From Planctomycetia bacterium (GTDB lineage: Bacteria > Planctomycetota > Planctomycetia > Gemmatales > Gemmataceae), in the NCBI GenBank assembly GCA_005772955.1, contig SXID01000102.1:1-60954 (forward strand): 60,954 nucleotides of DNA, given 5' to 3'. Below are positions 44,740 to 54,047 of the stretch, in pieces (positions within the stretch are counted from its first letter, which is position 1; each line of letters begins with the position of its first letter). Below the pieces are notes generated by a model that did not search any database, was not told where the DNA came from, and worked only from the letters and a program-made list of their open reading frames with translations. The translations under genes were made by a program, and so were the position numbers.

Positions 44740-45179
44740 CAGACCAACTGTTGAATCAGGATGATCAGGGCGACGACGAAGCCGATTGCAAGGACGATGG
44801 AAAGCTGGATCAGGCGCTGCGTGTACCACACCTCGACGCCCTTGCCGAACCGCACGCCCATCAACCCAGACTCGATCCCGGCAGAGATGAGCAAGTCGAG
44901 CGGGAGTGCGAGCAGGAACACGATAATGCCGGCCTCACCGCGAGGCAACCCCGCCGCGTTGCACGCCTCATGGACAACGGTACGCAACACGCCCACTGCC
45001 ATGACGAGTGAGAGCCACGCGACGAACATGATCCCCGACGCGACCAACACCGTTGGCTTCGGCAGCCCGCACAACACGCACGACCACCGGTAGATGAAGG
45101 TGAGGGCGAACAACGTCACCGGCACCAACATCACCATGAAGAAGCAGAAGGCGCACGCGATCAGGAGTTGCAGTACCAC
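44739..45179 (-). CDS. Small integral membrane protein of unknown function
   Basis: A 146-residue protein with four hydrophobic segments (about 1-25, 40-60, 80-100 and 122-145). A conserved-looking cytoplasmic loop contains RWSCVLCGLPKP, with two cysteines spaced C-x2-C. The GTG at 45179 has a ribosome-binding site (GGAGGGG) and starts the first membrane segment; the longer frame upstream is Pro/Arg-rich and unlikely. It precedes the RlmL-like gene with a 4-base overlap. No family was recognised. Confidence 0.7.
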   Translation of the reverse strand: MVLQLLIACAFCFFMVMLVPVTLFALTFIYRWSCVLCGLPKPTVLVASGIMFVAWLSLVMAVGVLRTVVHEACNAAGLPRGEAGIIVFLLALPLDLLISAGIESGLMGVRFGKGVEVWYTQRLIQLSIVLAIGFVVALIILIQQLV

Positions 45180-45270
45180 TACCGACCCCTCCGCGGGATG
45201 CGAGAGAGGGCAACGACAAGGCGACGCGAGACCCCGCCAGGGCAACCGCTGCTCGGGAACTTCGCACGCA

Positions 45271-46515
45271 CTACGCGATCTCGCTGGGTGCCGGGAATTG
45301 CTTGCTCATTTCCCGCACGCCGTCCTTCACGCGAGCGGTCACCGCCGCGTCGTTGGGGTGCGTTAGCACCTCCGTTATCCACGTCGCGATCTGCCGCATC
45401 TCGGCTTCCTTCATCCCGCGTGTGGTGAGCGCGGGCGTGCCCAGGCGGACCCCGGACGGATCGAGCGGCTTCCGCGGGTCGAACGGGATCATGTTCTTAT
45501 TCACCGTGATCCCGGCCGCGTCGAGTTCGTGCTCCGCGATCTTCCCCGTCGATCCCTTCGCGGTCACATCGATCAGCATCAGGTGCGTATCGGTCCCACC
45601 GGACACGACCGGGAACCCGGCTGCGAGCAGCGATTCCGCGAGTACCTTCGCGTTGGTCAAGACCTGACTCATGTACTTCTTGAAGTCGGGCTTGAGCGCT
45701 TCGCCGAACGCGACCGCCTTTGCCGCGACGACGTGCATGAGCGGCCCGCCCTGCACACCGGGGAACACCGCGGAGTTCACCTTGTCGGCCCACTCCTGCT
45801 TGCACAGGATGAAGCCGGCTCGCGGGCCGCGGAGCGTCTTGTGTGTCGTGCTGGTCACGAACGCTGCGTGCGGCACCGGGTCCGGGTGCAACTTCGCCGC
45901 GACGATACCGGAGATGTGCGCCATGTCCACCATAAGTGGCGCACTGACCTCGGCGCAGATCTCCGCGAACTTTGCGAAGTCGAGCGTTCGCGGGTAGGCG
46001 CTCGCGCCGGCGATGATGAGCTTCGGTTTGTGTTCGCGCGCTTTGGCTACCAGGTCGTCGAAGTCGATGCGGTGGTCTTCCTTCCGCACGCCATAACTGA
46101 CGACCTTGAAGTACTTGCCGGAGAAGTTGAGCCGCATCCCGTGGGTGAGGTGTCCGCCGTGCGCAAGATCCAACCCCATGATCGTGTCGCCGGGCTGCAG
46201 CGCGGCGAGGAACACGGCCATGTTCGCTTGTGCACCCGAGTGCGGCTGCACGTTTGCGTGGTCGCCGCCGAAGAGTTCCTTCGCGCGATCTATCGCGAGG
46301 CGCTCGACCACATCGACGTGTTCGCACCCGCCGTAGTACCGCTTGCCTGGGTAGCCTTCTGCATACTTGTTTGTGAGGCACGACCCCTGCGCGGCCATCA
46401 CCGCCGCACTGGTGTAGTTCTCGCTTGCGATCATCTCAAGACCGACCTGCTGTCGTTTCCGCTCGCCGGTGATCGCGGCGAATACGGCTGGGTCGGTCTG
46501 CTGAATGATGTCCAT
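45271..46515 (-). CDS. glyA: Serine hydroxymethyltransferase
   Basis: A 414-residue pyridoxal-phosphate enzyme that interconverts serine and glycine and charges tetrahydrofolate with one-carbon units. The cofactor lysine lies in [15 protein letters not shown] (about residue 228); the N-terminal signature [18 protein letters not shown] and the [16 protein letters not shown] region are fully conserved. Length is standard for bacterial GlyA. The ATG at 46515 replaces a TTG two codons upstream. It is a housekeeping gene in the cytoplasm. Confidence 0.97.
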   Translation of the reverse strand: MDIIQQTDPAVFAAITGERKRQQVGLEMIASENYTSAAVMAAQGSCLTNKYAEGYPGKRYYGGCEHVDVVERLAIDRAKELFGGDHANVQPHSGAQANMAVFLAALQPGDTIMGLDLAHGGHLTHGMRLNFSGKYFKVVSYGVRKEDHRIDFDDLVAKAREHKPKLIIAGASAYPRTLDFAKFAEICAEVSAPLMVDMAHISGIVAAKLHPDPVPHAAFVTSTTHKTLRGPRAGFILCKQEWADKVNSAVFPGVQGGPLMHVVAAKAVAFGEALKPDFKKYMSQVLTNAKVLAESLLAAGFPVVSGGTDTHLMLIDVTAKGSTGKIAEHELDAAGITVNKNMIPFDPRKPLDPSGVRLGTPALTTRGMKEAEMRQIATWITEVLTHPNDAAVTARVKDGVREMSKQFPAPSEIA

Positions 46516-46570
46516 GCTCAACGCGCTCCGTGATGCGGCACCCCGTCGCTAACACTCCGGGTTCGCCTCC

Positions 46571-47188
46571 TCATGTTGTACCGACGTCAACACCGGTCGC
46601 CCGCAGTTTGTCCGCGAGCGTGCCGTCAGCGCGATAAACTACGCCCCTCCAACCGAATCTCTCGGCGGCTTCGACGTTCGTGGGCAGGTCGTCCACGAAC
46701 ACGCACTCGCCTGGTTCTGCGTTCGCGTGCTGGTGAATGTGCACGAAGAACTCCTGCTCGGGCTTCCGCGCGCGGGCCGCAAAGGACGTACCCAAGTGAT
46801 CGAATGGAGAGAGCGCGGTCGCGAATTGCTCCGCGAAGTGTTCAAAGTGCGCCACAGTGGTGTTGCTCGCGAGCAGCACGCGGTACTGCGGTTTGAGTCG
46901 CGGAATGAGCGCGCACACCTCGTCGTTCCGCCAGAACACGTCCGCGTAGGCCGCGAGGAACTGCGCTTTCGTGCAACTGAGCCGGCCGTTGAGGATCGCC
47001 TCGCGGACGTACTCGTCGGAGTCGATCGCACCGCGCTCGTATGCGTCCTCGATCGCACTACCGTAAAGCACGAGCGCGAGTTCGACTGGGTCCATGTCGG
47101 CGTAATCGGACAGCCGCGCGACAGCGCGACCGTGGTCGAAGAACGCGACCACATTCCCGAAGTCGAGGATCACCGTCTTGATTGGCAT
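46571..47188 (-). CDS. HAD-like hydrolase
   Basis: A 205-residue haloacid-dehalogenase-fold phosphatase. The nucleophile motif is LDFGNVV (Asp9; the second Asp of the usual DxD is Gly, as in the YihX-type group), motif II is LLASNTT, and the metal motif is FVDDLPTNVEAAERFGW. It probably dephosphorylates a small sugar phosphate or flavin-type compound. It starts 3 bases downstream of the WD40 gene stop, so the two are transcribed together, though a joint function is not evident. Confidence 0.85.
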   Translation of the reverse strand: MPIKTVILDFGNVVAFFDHGRAVARLSDYADMDPVELALVLYGSAIEDAYERGAIDSDEYVREAILNGRLSCTKAQFLAAYADVFWRNDEVCALIPRLKPQYRVLLASNTTVAHFEHFAEQFATALSPFDHLGTSFAARARKPEQEFFVHIHQHANAEPGECVFVDDLPTNVEAAERFGWRGVVYRADGTLADKLRATGVDVGTT

Positions 47189-47191
47189 GTG

Positions 47192-50152
47192 CTACTTCCC
47201 CGGCAGTTTCAGAATCATCGCGCCCGGTTCGACCTTATTCCGCGGCATCCCCGCGTAGCCGATCACGATCCGGGCGCCGTCGGGAAGCACGGTCATGCTG
47301 TGGATCGGACCGAAGTCGCGCTCCGCGCCGGCGACCCGCTTGCCGTCCGCGACGGTCCACACCGCGAGGTACGACTTCCCGCGCGGCGCCGCGCCCGCCG
47401 TGACCAGTTTCGTGCCGTCTGGCGTGAACTTCACCGAATGCACCCACCCCGGATGCGACGGGGCCGGTTCGCCGGGGAACACGGGCTTGATGTCGGGGTT
47501 CTGGAACTCGCGCACCACCTTCGCGGTCGTGACGTCCCAGAGCTTCACCGTCTTGTCACTCGACGCGGACGCAAGGAACTTCCCGTCCTTCGACAACGCG
47601 ATGCTGAACACCTGGTCCCGGTGACCGAACGGACCCTCGTCCTTCTTCGGCGGTGGCGATTTGTCGTCCTTCTTCGGCTCTGGCATCGGCTCCGGTGCGG
47701 CCTTGAACTCACGCACCAGTGTTCCAGCGGTCGCGTCCCACAGCTTGATGGTCTTGTCGTAGCTGGCGCTGAAGATTTGCTTGTAATCGTTCGTCCACTG
47801 CACCGCATAGATCGGGTTCTGGATCTGTTGCGGCATCGTGACGACGTGCGCGTTGATCGTCTTCAGCGGCGTGTTCTTGGCGAGGTCGAAGGTGCGCAGA
47901 ATCCCGTCGTGGCAACCAGTCGCTAGCACAGCGCCGGTGTCGTCGAATGCGACGCAATCGACGAGGTTCGGGTGGCTGAGCGTTCGCACCGGATTATCAG
48001 ATGCGATGCGGAACCGGCGCGCGAGCTTGTCGGCGGCCGTGGTGATGAAGTGCCCGTCGCCGTTGAATGCGAGCGCGTTCGCCGCGACCGGGTGCGGGAA
48101 CGCTTGGATCTGCCGCCCAAACTCCGGCGGGATCGGCTGACCTGGCGTGAAGCCCACGTTCCACGATACCGCGTTGTTTTCCTTGTCCGTGAGTAATCCG
48201 GCGAGGACGGTGTTGGTCGCCTGGAACGCGAGGGCTTTGACCGGCGCGCCCGCAGCGACCGTGCCCACGAGTTTCGCGTCCGCGGTGGTGTAGACCTTGA
48301 TGTCTCCGCCCGCGCCGCCAACCGCAATGCGCTGAAGGTCTTTCGAGATCGCAGCGGCCGTCGCATCGCCCCCGGACTCGAACGCCCGCTCCTTCATGCC
48401 GGTATTCGTATTCCAACTCGTCACCTCTTTGCCCGGCCCGATGGTGACCACACGCTCGCTCCCAGGCGACACGACCACGCCGACCGGTTTGCCCGCACCG
48501 AGAGGAATGATCCGGGTGCAGGTCACCGGCGAGATGACGATGCTCTTGTCCACGCTCGCGGTGATGACCGTCGCCAGGGTCGGGTGCACGACTACTCCGC
48601 GTACCGCGCCGGTGTGCGGGAACGACTGGAACACGGTGCCGGTCGCGACTTCGGCCAGCACCGCGAGGTTGTCGACGCGCCCGATGAGCAACCGCGTCTT
48701 GTCCGCGTTGAAAATCAGGCTCAACACGTCGGCCGGTTGCGTTAACTTGCCCACCTCTTTGCCGTCCGCGAGCGTCCAGAGCAGCGCGTCCTTGCCCACT
48801 CCTGCGGCGAGCGTGAGGTTGTCGCGACTCAGCGAGAGAGTGGTCGCGGGTGCAGCGAGTGGCCCGATCTCTCGCACCGGTTTTTCCGGCTTCGTCACGT
48901 CCCAGATGCGAATCAACTTGTCCGCGCCCGCGGTAATGACCTGCCCGGTCGCGGCATTGAAAAGCGCTGCGGTCACCTTCCCCATGTGTGCCTTGAAGTC
49001 GTATTTGGTGCGGCTCGGTTCCTTGCCGTCCTTGTCCTTCACCAACTTCGCGTCCAGCGGGAGGTTCCAGCCCTTCAGAGCGCCGTCCGCGCCGCCGGTG
49101 AACAAGATCGGTTGCGACGGGTGGAACACGGTCGCTGTGGTGCCGCCCGCGTGTGCCAGAACTTCGCCCTTCGCCTTTCCTTGCTTGTCCCAGGCGGTCA
49201 CTTTTCCGTCAGCGCTACCCGCGATGATAGTGGCCGCGTCCGCTGACATGCTGACGCAATCGATGTTCCCCTTCGCACCGATGTACGTACCGGCTTCCTT
49301 ATTGGTTGCCGTCAGGCCCATCGTGACCACCTTGTCGGCGGTCGCGTAGAGTACCGTGTTGCCGTCTGAGGACGAGTAGAACGCGGTCACGGCGTCCTTG
49401 AGCGCGGGGAACACTCGCGTCGGTTGCGCCGGTGTTTGCCAGAACCTGAGCACGCCGTCGGCGCTGGTCGTGAACACGGCCTGACTATCGGGTCGCACCG
49501 CGAAGCCCGTGATGTCCGCGGTGCCGGTGCTGTAGCTCGCGATCAGCTTCGCGTCGATGCCGTTGAAGAAGCGGATCGTCTTGTCCGCGCCCGCAGTGAC
49601 CCACACGTTCCCGGTCGTCAGGTAGCCCACACTCAGCACCGCCCCGGTGTGACCCTTCAATTCGAGTGCGCCTTTCTCTTCCCCAAGTGGGAACACCTTC
49701 ACAACCCCGTCCGCGCCGGCGAGCGCGAACGTCTTCCCGTCGGCCGCGACAGCGACTCCGGTCGTCGCGCCGGTCGTGGCGAAGGTCTTCGCGGCCGTCG
49801 TTACCGGCACGTCCCAGATGCGAACGCTGTTGTCCGTGCCGCCTGTTGCGATCTGATCGCCCCTCGCGGAGAACGCGACGCACAGCACTTGTCCCTTGTG
49901 CCCCTGTTCGCCGCCGTAGGTGCGGAGTTCCTTTCCGGTGGCCGCATCCCACAGCTTCACGGTCTTGTCGAAGCTCGCGGTGGCGATGAACTTCCCATCC
50001 GCGCTGACCGCAACCGCCTCGACGGTTTCCGTGTGTGTCTTCAACACCGCGACAGCGTCCGGGGGCGCTGGCGGTTGTCCGCGCAGCCCGCCAGCGGACG
50101 CGTACAGAGCGAAGCACAACGCGACGAACGCGATTCGGCGAGAAGCGGGCAT
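47192..50152 (-). CDS. Large exported WD40-repeat protein
   Basis: A 986-residue protein made almost wholly of WD40 repeats, about fourteen or more, enough for two propellers. Clear units include AVSADGKFIATASFDKTVKLWD near the N-terminus and ALSKDGKFLASASSDKTVKLWD near the C-terminus; many central units have Gly/Ala-rich loops (TGGTDNSVRIWD). An N-terminal signal peptide (RRIAFVALCFALYASAGG) implies export. A charged insert (PEPKKDDKSPPPKKDE) lies near residue 850. The start at 50152 gives the best signal peptide; an ATG four codons upstream is equally possible. It is probably a periplasmic scaffold. Confidence 0.88.
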   Translation of the reverse strand: MPASRRIAFVALCFALYASAGGLRGQPPAPPDAVAVLKTHTETVEAVAVSADGKFIATASFDKTVKLWDAATGKELRTYGGEQGHKGQVLCVAFSARGDQIATGGTDNSVRIWDVPVTTAAKTFATTGATTGVAVAADGKTFALAGADGVVKVFPLGEEKGALELKGHTGAVLSVGYLTTGNVWVTAGADKTIRFFNGIDAKLIASYSTGTADITGFAVRPDSQAVFTTSADGVLRFWQTPAQPTRVFPALKDAVTAFYSSSDGNTVLYATADKVVTMGLTATNKEAGTYIGAKGNIDCVSMSADAATIIAGSADGKVTAWDKQGKAKGEVLAHAGGTTATVFHPSQPILFTGGADGALKGWNLPLDAKLVKDKDGKEPSRTKYDFKAHMGKVTAALFNAATGQVITAGADKLIRIWDVTKPEKPVREIGPLAAPATTLSLSRDNLTLAAGVGKDALLWTLADGKEVGKLTQPADVLSLIFNADKTRLLIGRVDNLAVLAEVATGTVFQSFPHTGAVRGVVVHPTLATVITASVDKSIVISPVTCTRIIPLGAGKPVGVVVSPGSERVVTIGPGKEVTSWNTNTGMKERAFESGGDATAAAISKDLQRIAVGGAGGDIKVYTTADAKLVGTVAAGAPVKALAFQATNTVLAGLLTDKENNAVSWNVGFTPGQPIPPEFGRQIQAFPHPVAANALAFNGDGHFITTAADKLARRFRIASDNPVRTLSHPNLVDCVAFDDTGAVLATGCHDGILRTFDLAKNTPLKTINAHVVTMPQQIQNPIYAVQWTNDYKQIFSASYDKTIKLWDATAGTLVREFKAAPEPMPEPKKDDKSPPPKKDEGPFGHRDQVFSIALSKDGKFLASASSDKTVKLWDVTTAKVVREFQNPDIKPVFPGEPAPSHPGWVHSVKFTPDGTKLVTAGAAPRGKSYLAVWTVADGKRVAGAERDFGPIHSMTVLPDGARIVIGYAGMPRNKVEPGAMILKLPGK

Positions 50153-50521
50153 GGCGGGTTCCATTTGGAGAGGCGTGAGTGGGCAGATAGGTAGTGTCGC
50201 AAGATGTGTCACGCGGGTCAACGGTGCGAATGCCGTGTTGAAATCGTGGCGTGCGGCGCGGCGTACTGGACACTATCGTGGCACCGCTTGTACTTGCTGG
50301 GTAGTGAACGCGTTCCTAGCTCGACGAACCTGAGTTCGTCAACGGGCACCTTCAGCTCACTGCCGGGGCGATACGTTCCAGCGTCCCGGTTCGCCAAGGA
50401 AATTGTACTGCCCCGGACCTCGCGGTGACGAACCAAGGCCAAGTGACCTGAACCGTGTGAACCATCACGACCGCCTCACTCTCCATGCAGGGACGATCCC
50501 CAGACCGGACCCGGAGACACC
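50153..50521. other. Intergenic stretch between divergent genes
   Basis: No gene, tRNA, strong hairpin or repeat was recognised. It must hold the promoters of the WD40 gene (leftwards) and the RNA ligase gene (rightwards), but none stands out. Confidence 0.5.
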
Positions 50522-51577
50522 ATGCGCAAACTCGCCAGCATCCAGACCGTGAACGCCGCAGAGCCGATTCCCAACGCCGACGCGATCGAGAAGCTCCGTG
50601 TCCTCGGCTGGTGGGTGGTCGCCAAAAAGGGCGAATTCAAGCCCGGCGATCGCGTGGTGTACTGCGAAATCGACGCGCTCCTACCGGAGCGGGCCGAGTT
50701 CGAGTTCCTGCGCGTCCATTGCTTCAAGCCCGCACAGACCGACGCGACCGGCACTGTCACAGTCGCCGCCGGGTTCCGCATCAAGACGATCAAGCTCCGC
50801 GGGCAGGTATCGCAAGGCATCTGCTTTCCGCTAAGCGTGCTGCCCACGGACGCACCGACTGAAGAAGATGCGGACGTGACCGACGCGCTCGGTGTGCGTA
50901 AGTGGGAACCGCCACAGACCGGCACCAGCGGGCGTATCAAGGGCACGTTCCCCGGTTTCCTCGCGAAGACCGACGAGACTCGCGTCCAGGTACTCGAAAA
51001 GGTTCTCGCTCGCCACCAGGGCATCGAGTTCTACCTCACGGAGAAACTAGACGGCACGTCGTTCAGCGCGTTCATCCGCGAGGGCGAGTTTGGGGTGTGC
51101 AGCCGCAACATGCTGCTCGACACCGCCGACGAGGCAAGCACGCTGGTTCGCGTGGCCAAACAATTGAAGCTCGAAGAGCGGCTCCGCGCATTCGGCGCAG
51201 CGCGCGGCTTCGAGGTCGCGGTGCAAGGGGAGCTGATCGGCCCCGGTGTTCAGCAGAACAAGTACGCGCTGAAGGAATTGACGCTCCGCGTCTTCAACGT
51301 GTTCGATGTGAGCGCCTACCGGTTCCTCGACCACGCGGACGTGCTCGCGGCGGTGGCCCAGATGGGGCTGGAAGCTGTCCCGCATCTCGGCACGCTGGTG
51401 CTGAACCACGGCGTGGACGAACTGGTCGCGATGTCGGAAGGCACGAGCGTGCTGAACGCGAAGGCCCAGCGCGAAGGCGTCGTGTTACGCCCGCTGCGCG
51501 AGGTTGACGACGAAGACCTGGGGCGCCTGAGCTTCAAGGCGATCAACCCGAAGTTCCTGCTCAAGTACGACGAGTGA
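50522..51577 (+). CDS. RNA ligase, DraRnl (DRB0094)-like
   Basis: A 351-residue ATP-dependent RNA ligase. The order is that of the Deinococcus enzyme: an N-terminal OB-fold-like domain (about 1-135) followed by the nucleotidyltransferase domain. The adenylated lysine is Lys175 in EKLDGTS (motif I); motif III is in VQGELIGPG, motif IV EGVVLRP and motif V FKAINPKFLLK. DraRnl seals nicks with an RNA 3'-OH, which suggests a role in RNA repair. The ATG at 50522 is preceded by GGAG. No kinase/phosphatase end-healing partner is adjacent. Confidence 0.9.
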   Translation: MRKLASIQTVNAAEPIPNADAIEKLRVLGWWVVAKKGEFKPGDRVVYCEIDALLPERAEFEFLRVHCFKPAQTDATGTVTVAAGFRIKTIKLRGQVSQGICFPLSVLPTDAPTEEDADVTDALGVRKWEPPQTGTSGRIKGTFPGFLAKTDETRVQVLEKVLARHQGIEFYLTEKLDGTSFSAFIREGEFGVCSRNMLLDTADEASTLVRVAKQLKLEERLRAFGAARGFEVAVQGELIGPGVQQNKYALKELTLRVFNVFDVSAYRFLDHADVLAAVAQMGLEAVPHLGTLVLNHGVDELVAMSEGTSVLNAKAQREGVVLRPLREVDDEDLGRLSFKAINPKFLLKYDE

Positions 51578-51587
51578 GTCGGCGGAC

Positions 51588-51605
51588 CCCGGCCTTGCGG
51601 CCGGG
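51588..51605. terminator. Hairpin between convergent genes
   Basis: CCCGGCC-TTGC-GGCCGGG lies between the RNA ligase stop (51577) and the carboxylase stop (51612) and could end transcription from both sides. Confidence 0.5.
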
Positions 51606-51611
51606 CTTCGC

Positions 51612-53174
51612 CTACACTTGCAACACACCGGTCTTAAACGGTTTTCCTTCATCGAATCGTGTCGCGACCGCGAGCGCGGTGAGCAGCGCGGTGCGCGTTT
51701 CTTCGGGGCGGATGATCGCGTCCACCCACAGCCGCGCGGCCGCGTAGCGGATATCTGTTTGCTCCTCGTAACTCGCCTTCACCTTGTCGCGGAGTCGGGC
51801 GAGTTCGTCCGCGTCGGGTTCCTTGCCGGCGCGCTTCAACACCTGAATCTGCACGTCGAGCAGCGTACTCGCGGCCTGGTTCCCGCCCATGACCGCGTAG
51901 TGCGCACCGGGCCACGCGAGGAGGAATCGCGGGTCGAACGCCTTGCCGCAGAGAGCGTAATTCCCAGCCCCATAGGAGCCGCCCGTGATGAGCGTGAGCT
52001 TCGGCACCACGCTGTTGGAGATCGCGTTGACCAGCTTCGCGCCAGCCTTGATGATGCCGCTCTGCTCCGACTCCTTGCCCACCATGAAGCCGTTCACGTT
52101 CTGCAAGAATAGTATCGGTACGCGAATCTGGTTGCAGTCCATCACGAACCGCGCGGCCTTCTCCGCAGAATCGACGTAGATCACGCCGCCGAACTGGAGG
52201 TGCCCTTCGGCCGACTTAACTCTCGTCTTCTGGTTCGCTACAACGCCGACCGTTTGCCCGCCGAGTTTGCCAAAACCACATACGAGTGATTGGCCGTAGT
52301 CCGCCTTGTACTCATCGAACGGCGCGTCATCGAGTACCATCTTGAGCAGTTCGCGCGCGTCGTATTCGGGCCTGGTGAAGTCCTCCCAAAACGCCCCCGT
52401 TGCGACGGGCGGGCTTGCGGAGACTTTCTGGTCTTCAGACAGTGCGCCAACCAATCGGCGCAGACGTTCGAGGCATGAGTCCTCGTTGGGTTCGCGGTAG
52501 TCGATAGTGCCACTGATTGCGGCGTGCATCCTCGCGCCGCCGAGCGATTCGGAATCGACCACCTGACCGATCGCGGCCTTCACCAACGCGGGACCCGCGA
52601 GGTAGAGTCCGCTCCCCTCGGTCATCAGGAGCACGTCGCACAGCACCGGCAGATAGCCGCCGCCAGCGACACAGTTGCCCATGATCGCGGCGAACTGCGG
52701 AATGCCCGCGGCCGAGATCACCGCGTTGTTACGGAAGATGCGACCGAAGTCGTCTTCATCCGGGAACACCTCATCCTGGAGCGGCAGGAACACGCCTGCG
52801 GAATCGACGAGGTACACGAGCGGCAGCCGGTTCTCGGTCGCGATGCGCTGGGCGCGCAAGACCTTCTTGCACGTCATGGGGAAGAACGCACCGGCCTTCA
52901 CTGTCGCGTCGTTCGCGATCACCATGACGCGTCGACCGTTCACAGTGCCCACGCCCGTGACGACACCAGCCGACGGCGCTCCGCCCCACTCCAGGTACAT
53001 CCTCCACCCGGCCCACAGACCGAGTTCGAAGAGGTCGGTACCGGGGTCGAGGAGTTTCGCGATCCGTTCGCGCGCGGTGAGCCGGTTCTTTTCGTGCTGA
53101 CGCTCGATGGCCTTCACGCCACCACCTTCGCGGATCGCGGCTTCCAGGCTCGAGAGTTCGTCGGTGGAAATCAT
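51612..53174 (-). CDS. Acyl-CoA carboxylase, carboxyltransferase (beta) subunit
   Basis: A 520-residue carboxyltransferase that moves CO2 from biotin to an acyl-CoA. The N-terminal signature KNRLTARERIAKLLDPGT and the late motif LLAWPGAHYAVMGGNQAA are typical of the methylcrotonyl/propionyl-CoA carboxylase beta group; the segment PLVYLVDSAGVFLPLQDEVFPDE (about residues 117-139) is closest to the methylcrotonyl type. No biotin carboxylase/biotin carrier gene is adjacent. The start at 53174 (MISTDELSSLEAAI) replaces a long Arg-rich upstream extension. Cytoplasmic. Confidence 0.92.
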   Translation of the reverse strand: MISTDELSSLEAAIREGGGVKAIERQHEKNRLTARERIAKLLDPGTDLFELGLWAGWRMYLEWGGAPSAGVVTGVGTVNGRRVMVIANDATVKAGAFFPMTCKKVLRAQRIATENRLPLVYLVDSAGVFLPLQDEVFPDEDDFGRIFRNNAVISAAGIPQFAAIMGNCVAGGGYLPVLCDVLLMTEGSGLYLAGPALVKAAIGQVVDSESLGGARMHAAISGTIDYREPNEDSCLERLRRLVGALSEDQKVSASPPVATGAFWEDFTRPEYDARELLKMVLDDAPFDEYKADYGQSLVCGFGKLGGQTVGVVANQKTRVKSAEGHLQFGGVIYVDSAEKAARFVMDCNQIRVPILFLQNVNGFMVGKESEQSGIIKAGAKLVNAISNSVVPKLTLITGGSYGAGNYALCGKAFDPRFLLAWPGAHYAVMGGNQAASTLLDVQIQVLKRAGKEPDADELARLRDKVKASYEEQTDIRYAAARLWVDAIIRPEETRTALLTALAVATRFDEGKPFKTGVLQV

Positions 53175-53261
53175 GCCGGGATTATACGGCGGTCCGCCTT
53201 GACCGGGTTCCCCGATCGCGTCTATAAGTTCGGGTCTATCGTTTTCACACCGGGAGCGGCG

Positions 53262-54026
53262 ATGGCGAGCAGTCCGCGCGGGAAGGTGATTCCGCTCTCC
53301 CCCGCCCGGCGGATTGTGGACGAACTGTTGCACCACGCCAAACACATCCCATCGCTCCCGCTGGCGCGCGACTGCCGCATCGAGGCGCTTGTCAATGCCC
53401 GGCGCACGGGAACCGGCGTGTCGTGGACCGGCCTGTTCATGAAGGCCTACGGCCTCGTCGCCCAGCGCCACCCAGTGTTGCGCCGCGCGTACATTCCCTA
53501 CCCCTACGCCCGCTTCTACGAACACCCGCACAGCACCTGCACCGTACTGATCGAGCGCGAGTGGAAAGGCGAACCGGTTGTCCTCGGCGCGAAGGTGATC
53601 GCGCCCGAAACGACCCCACTCGCGCTCCTCGACGAACACCTGCGCCGCTTCCGCGACGACGACGTGCTGTCGATCTCACCGTTCCGACAGGTGTTGCGGT
53701 TGGGCCGTCAGCCGTGGGCGCTGCGCCGGTTCGCGTTCTGGTCGTCGCTCTACTTCTCCGGGTACAAGCGGGCCAAGCGGTTCGGCACGTTCATGATGTC
53801 CAGCCTCGGCGCGCAGGGCGTCGAGCAGATACACCCGCTCACCCCGCTCTCGACGTACCTGACGTTCGGCCCGATCCAAGCCGACGGCCGTGTCACGATC
53901 AAGGTGATCTACGACCACCGCGTGATGGACGGGCGCCACGTCGCGCGCGTTCTCGTTGACCTCGAACACATTCTGAACACGACATTGGCCGAAGAAGTGC
54001 GCGCACCGCAGTCGCGCGCGGCCTGA
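53262..54026 (+). CDS. Stand-alone 2-oxo-acid dehydrogenase E2-like acyltransferase
   Basis: A 254-residue protein with only the catalytic domain of the E2/chloramphenicol acetyltransferase fold. The active-site motif is DHRVMDG near residue 222, with the preceding segment LTFGPIQADGRVTIKVIYDHRV (split by a turn). Normal E2 proteins carry lipoyl and subunit-binding domains, both absent here. It probably transfers an acyl group between CoA and another thiol or a different acceptor. The ATG at 53262 follows GGGAG. The methyltransferase gene starts 21 bases downstream. Confidence 0.83.
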   Translation: MASSPRGKVIPLSPARRIVDELLHHAKHIPSLPLARDCRIEALVNARRTGTGVSWTGLFMKAYGLVAQRHPVLRRAYIPYPYARFYEHPHSTCTVLIEREWKGEPVVLGAKVIAPETTPLALLDEHLRRFRDDDVLSISPFRQVLRLGRQPWALRRFAFWSSLYFSGYKRAKRFGTFMMSSLGAQGVEQIHPLTPLSTYLTFGPIQADGRVTIKVIYDHRVMDGRHVARVLVDLEHILNTTLAEEVRAPQSRAA

Positions 54027-54047
54027 CCTATCGGAGAGGCGACACCG

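Noticed and set aside
50153-50521. Possible short genes on either strand
   Set aside because: The frames overlap each other in antisense and lack ribosome-binding sites and coding composition.
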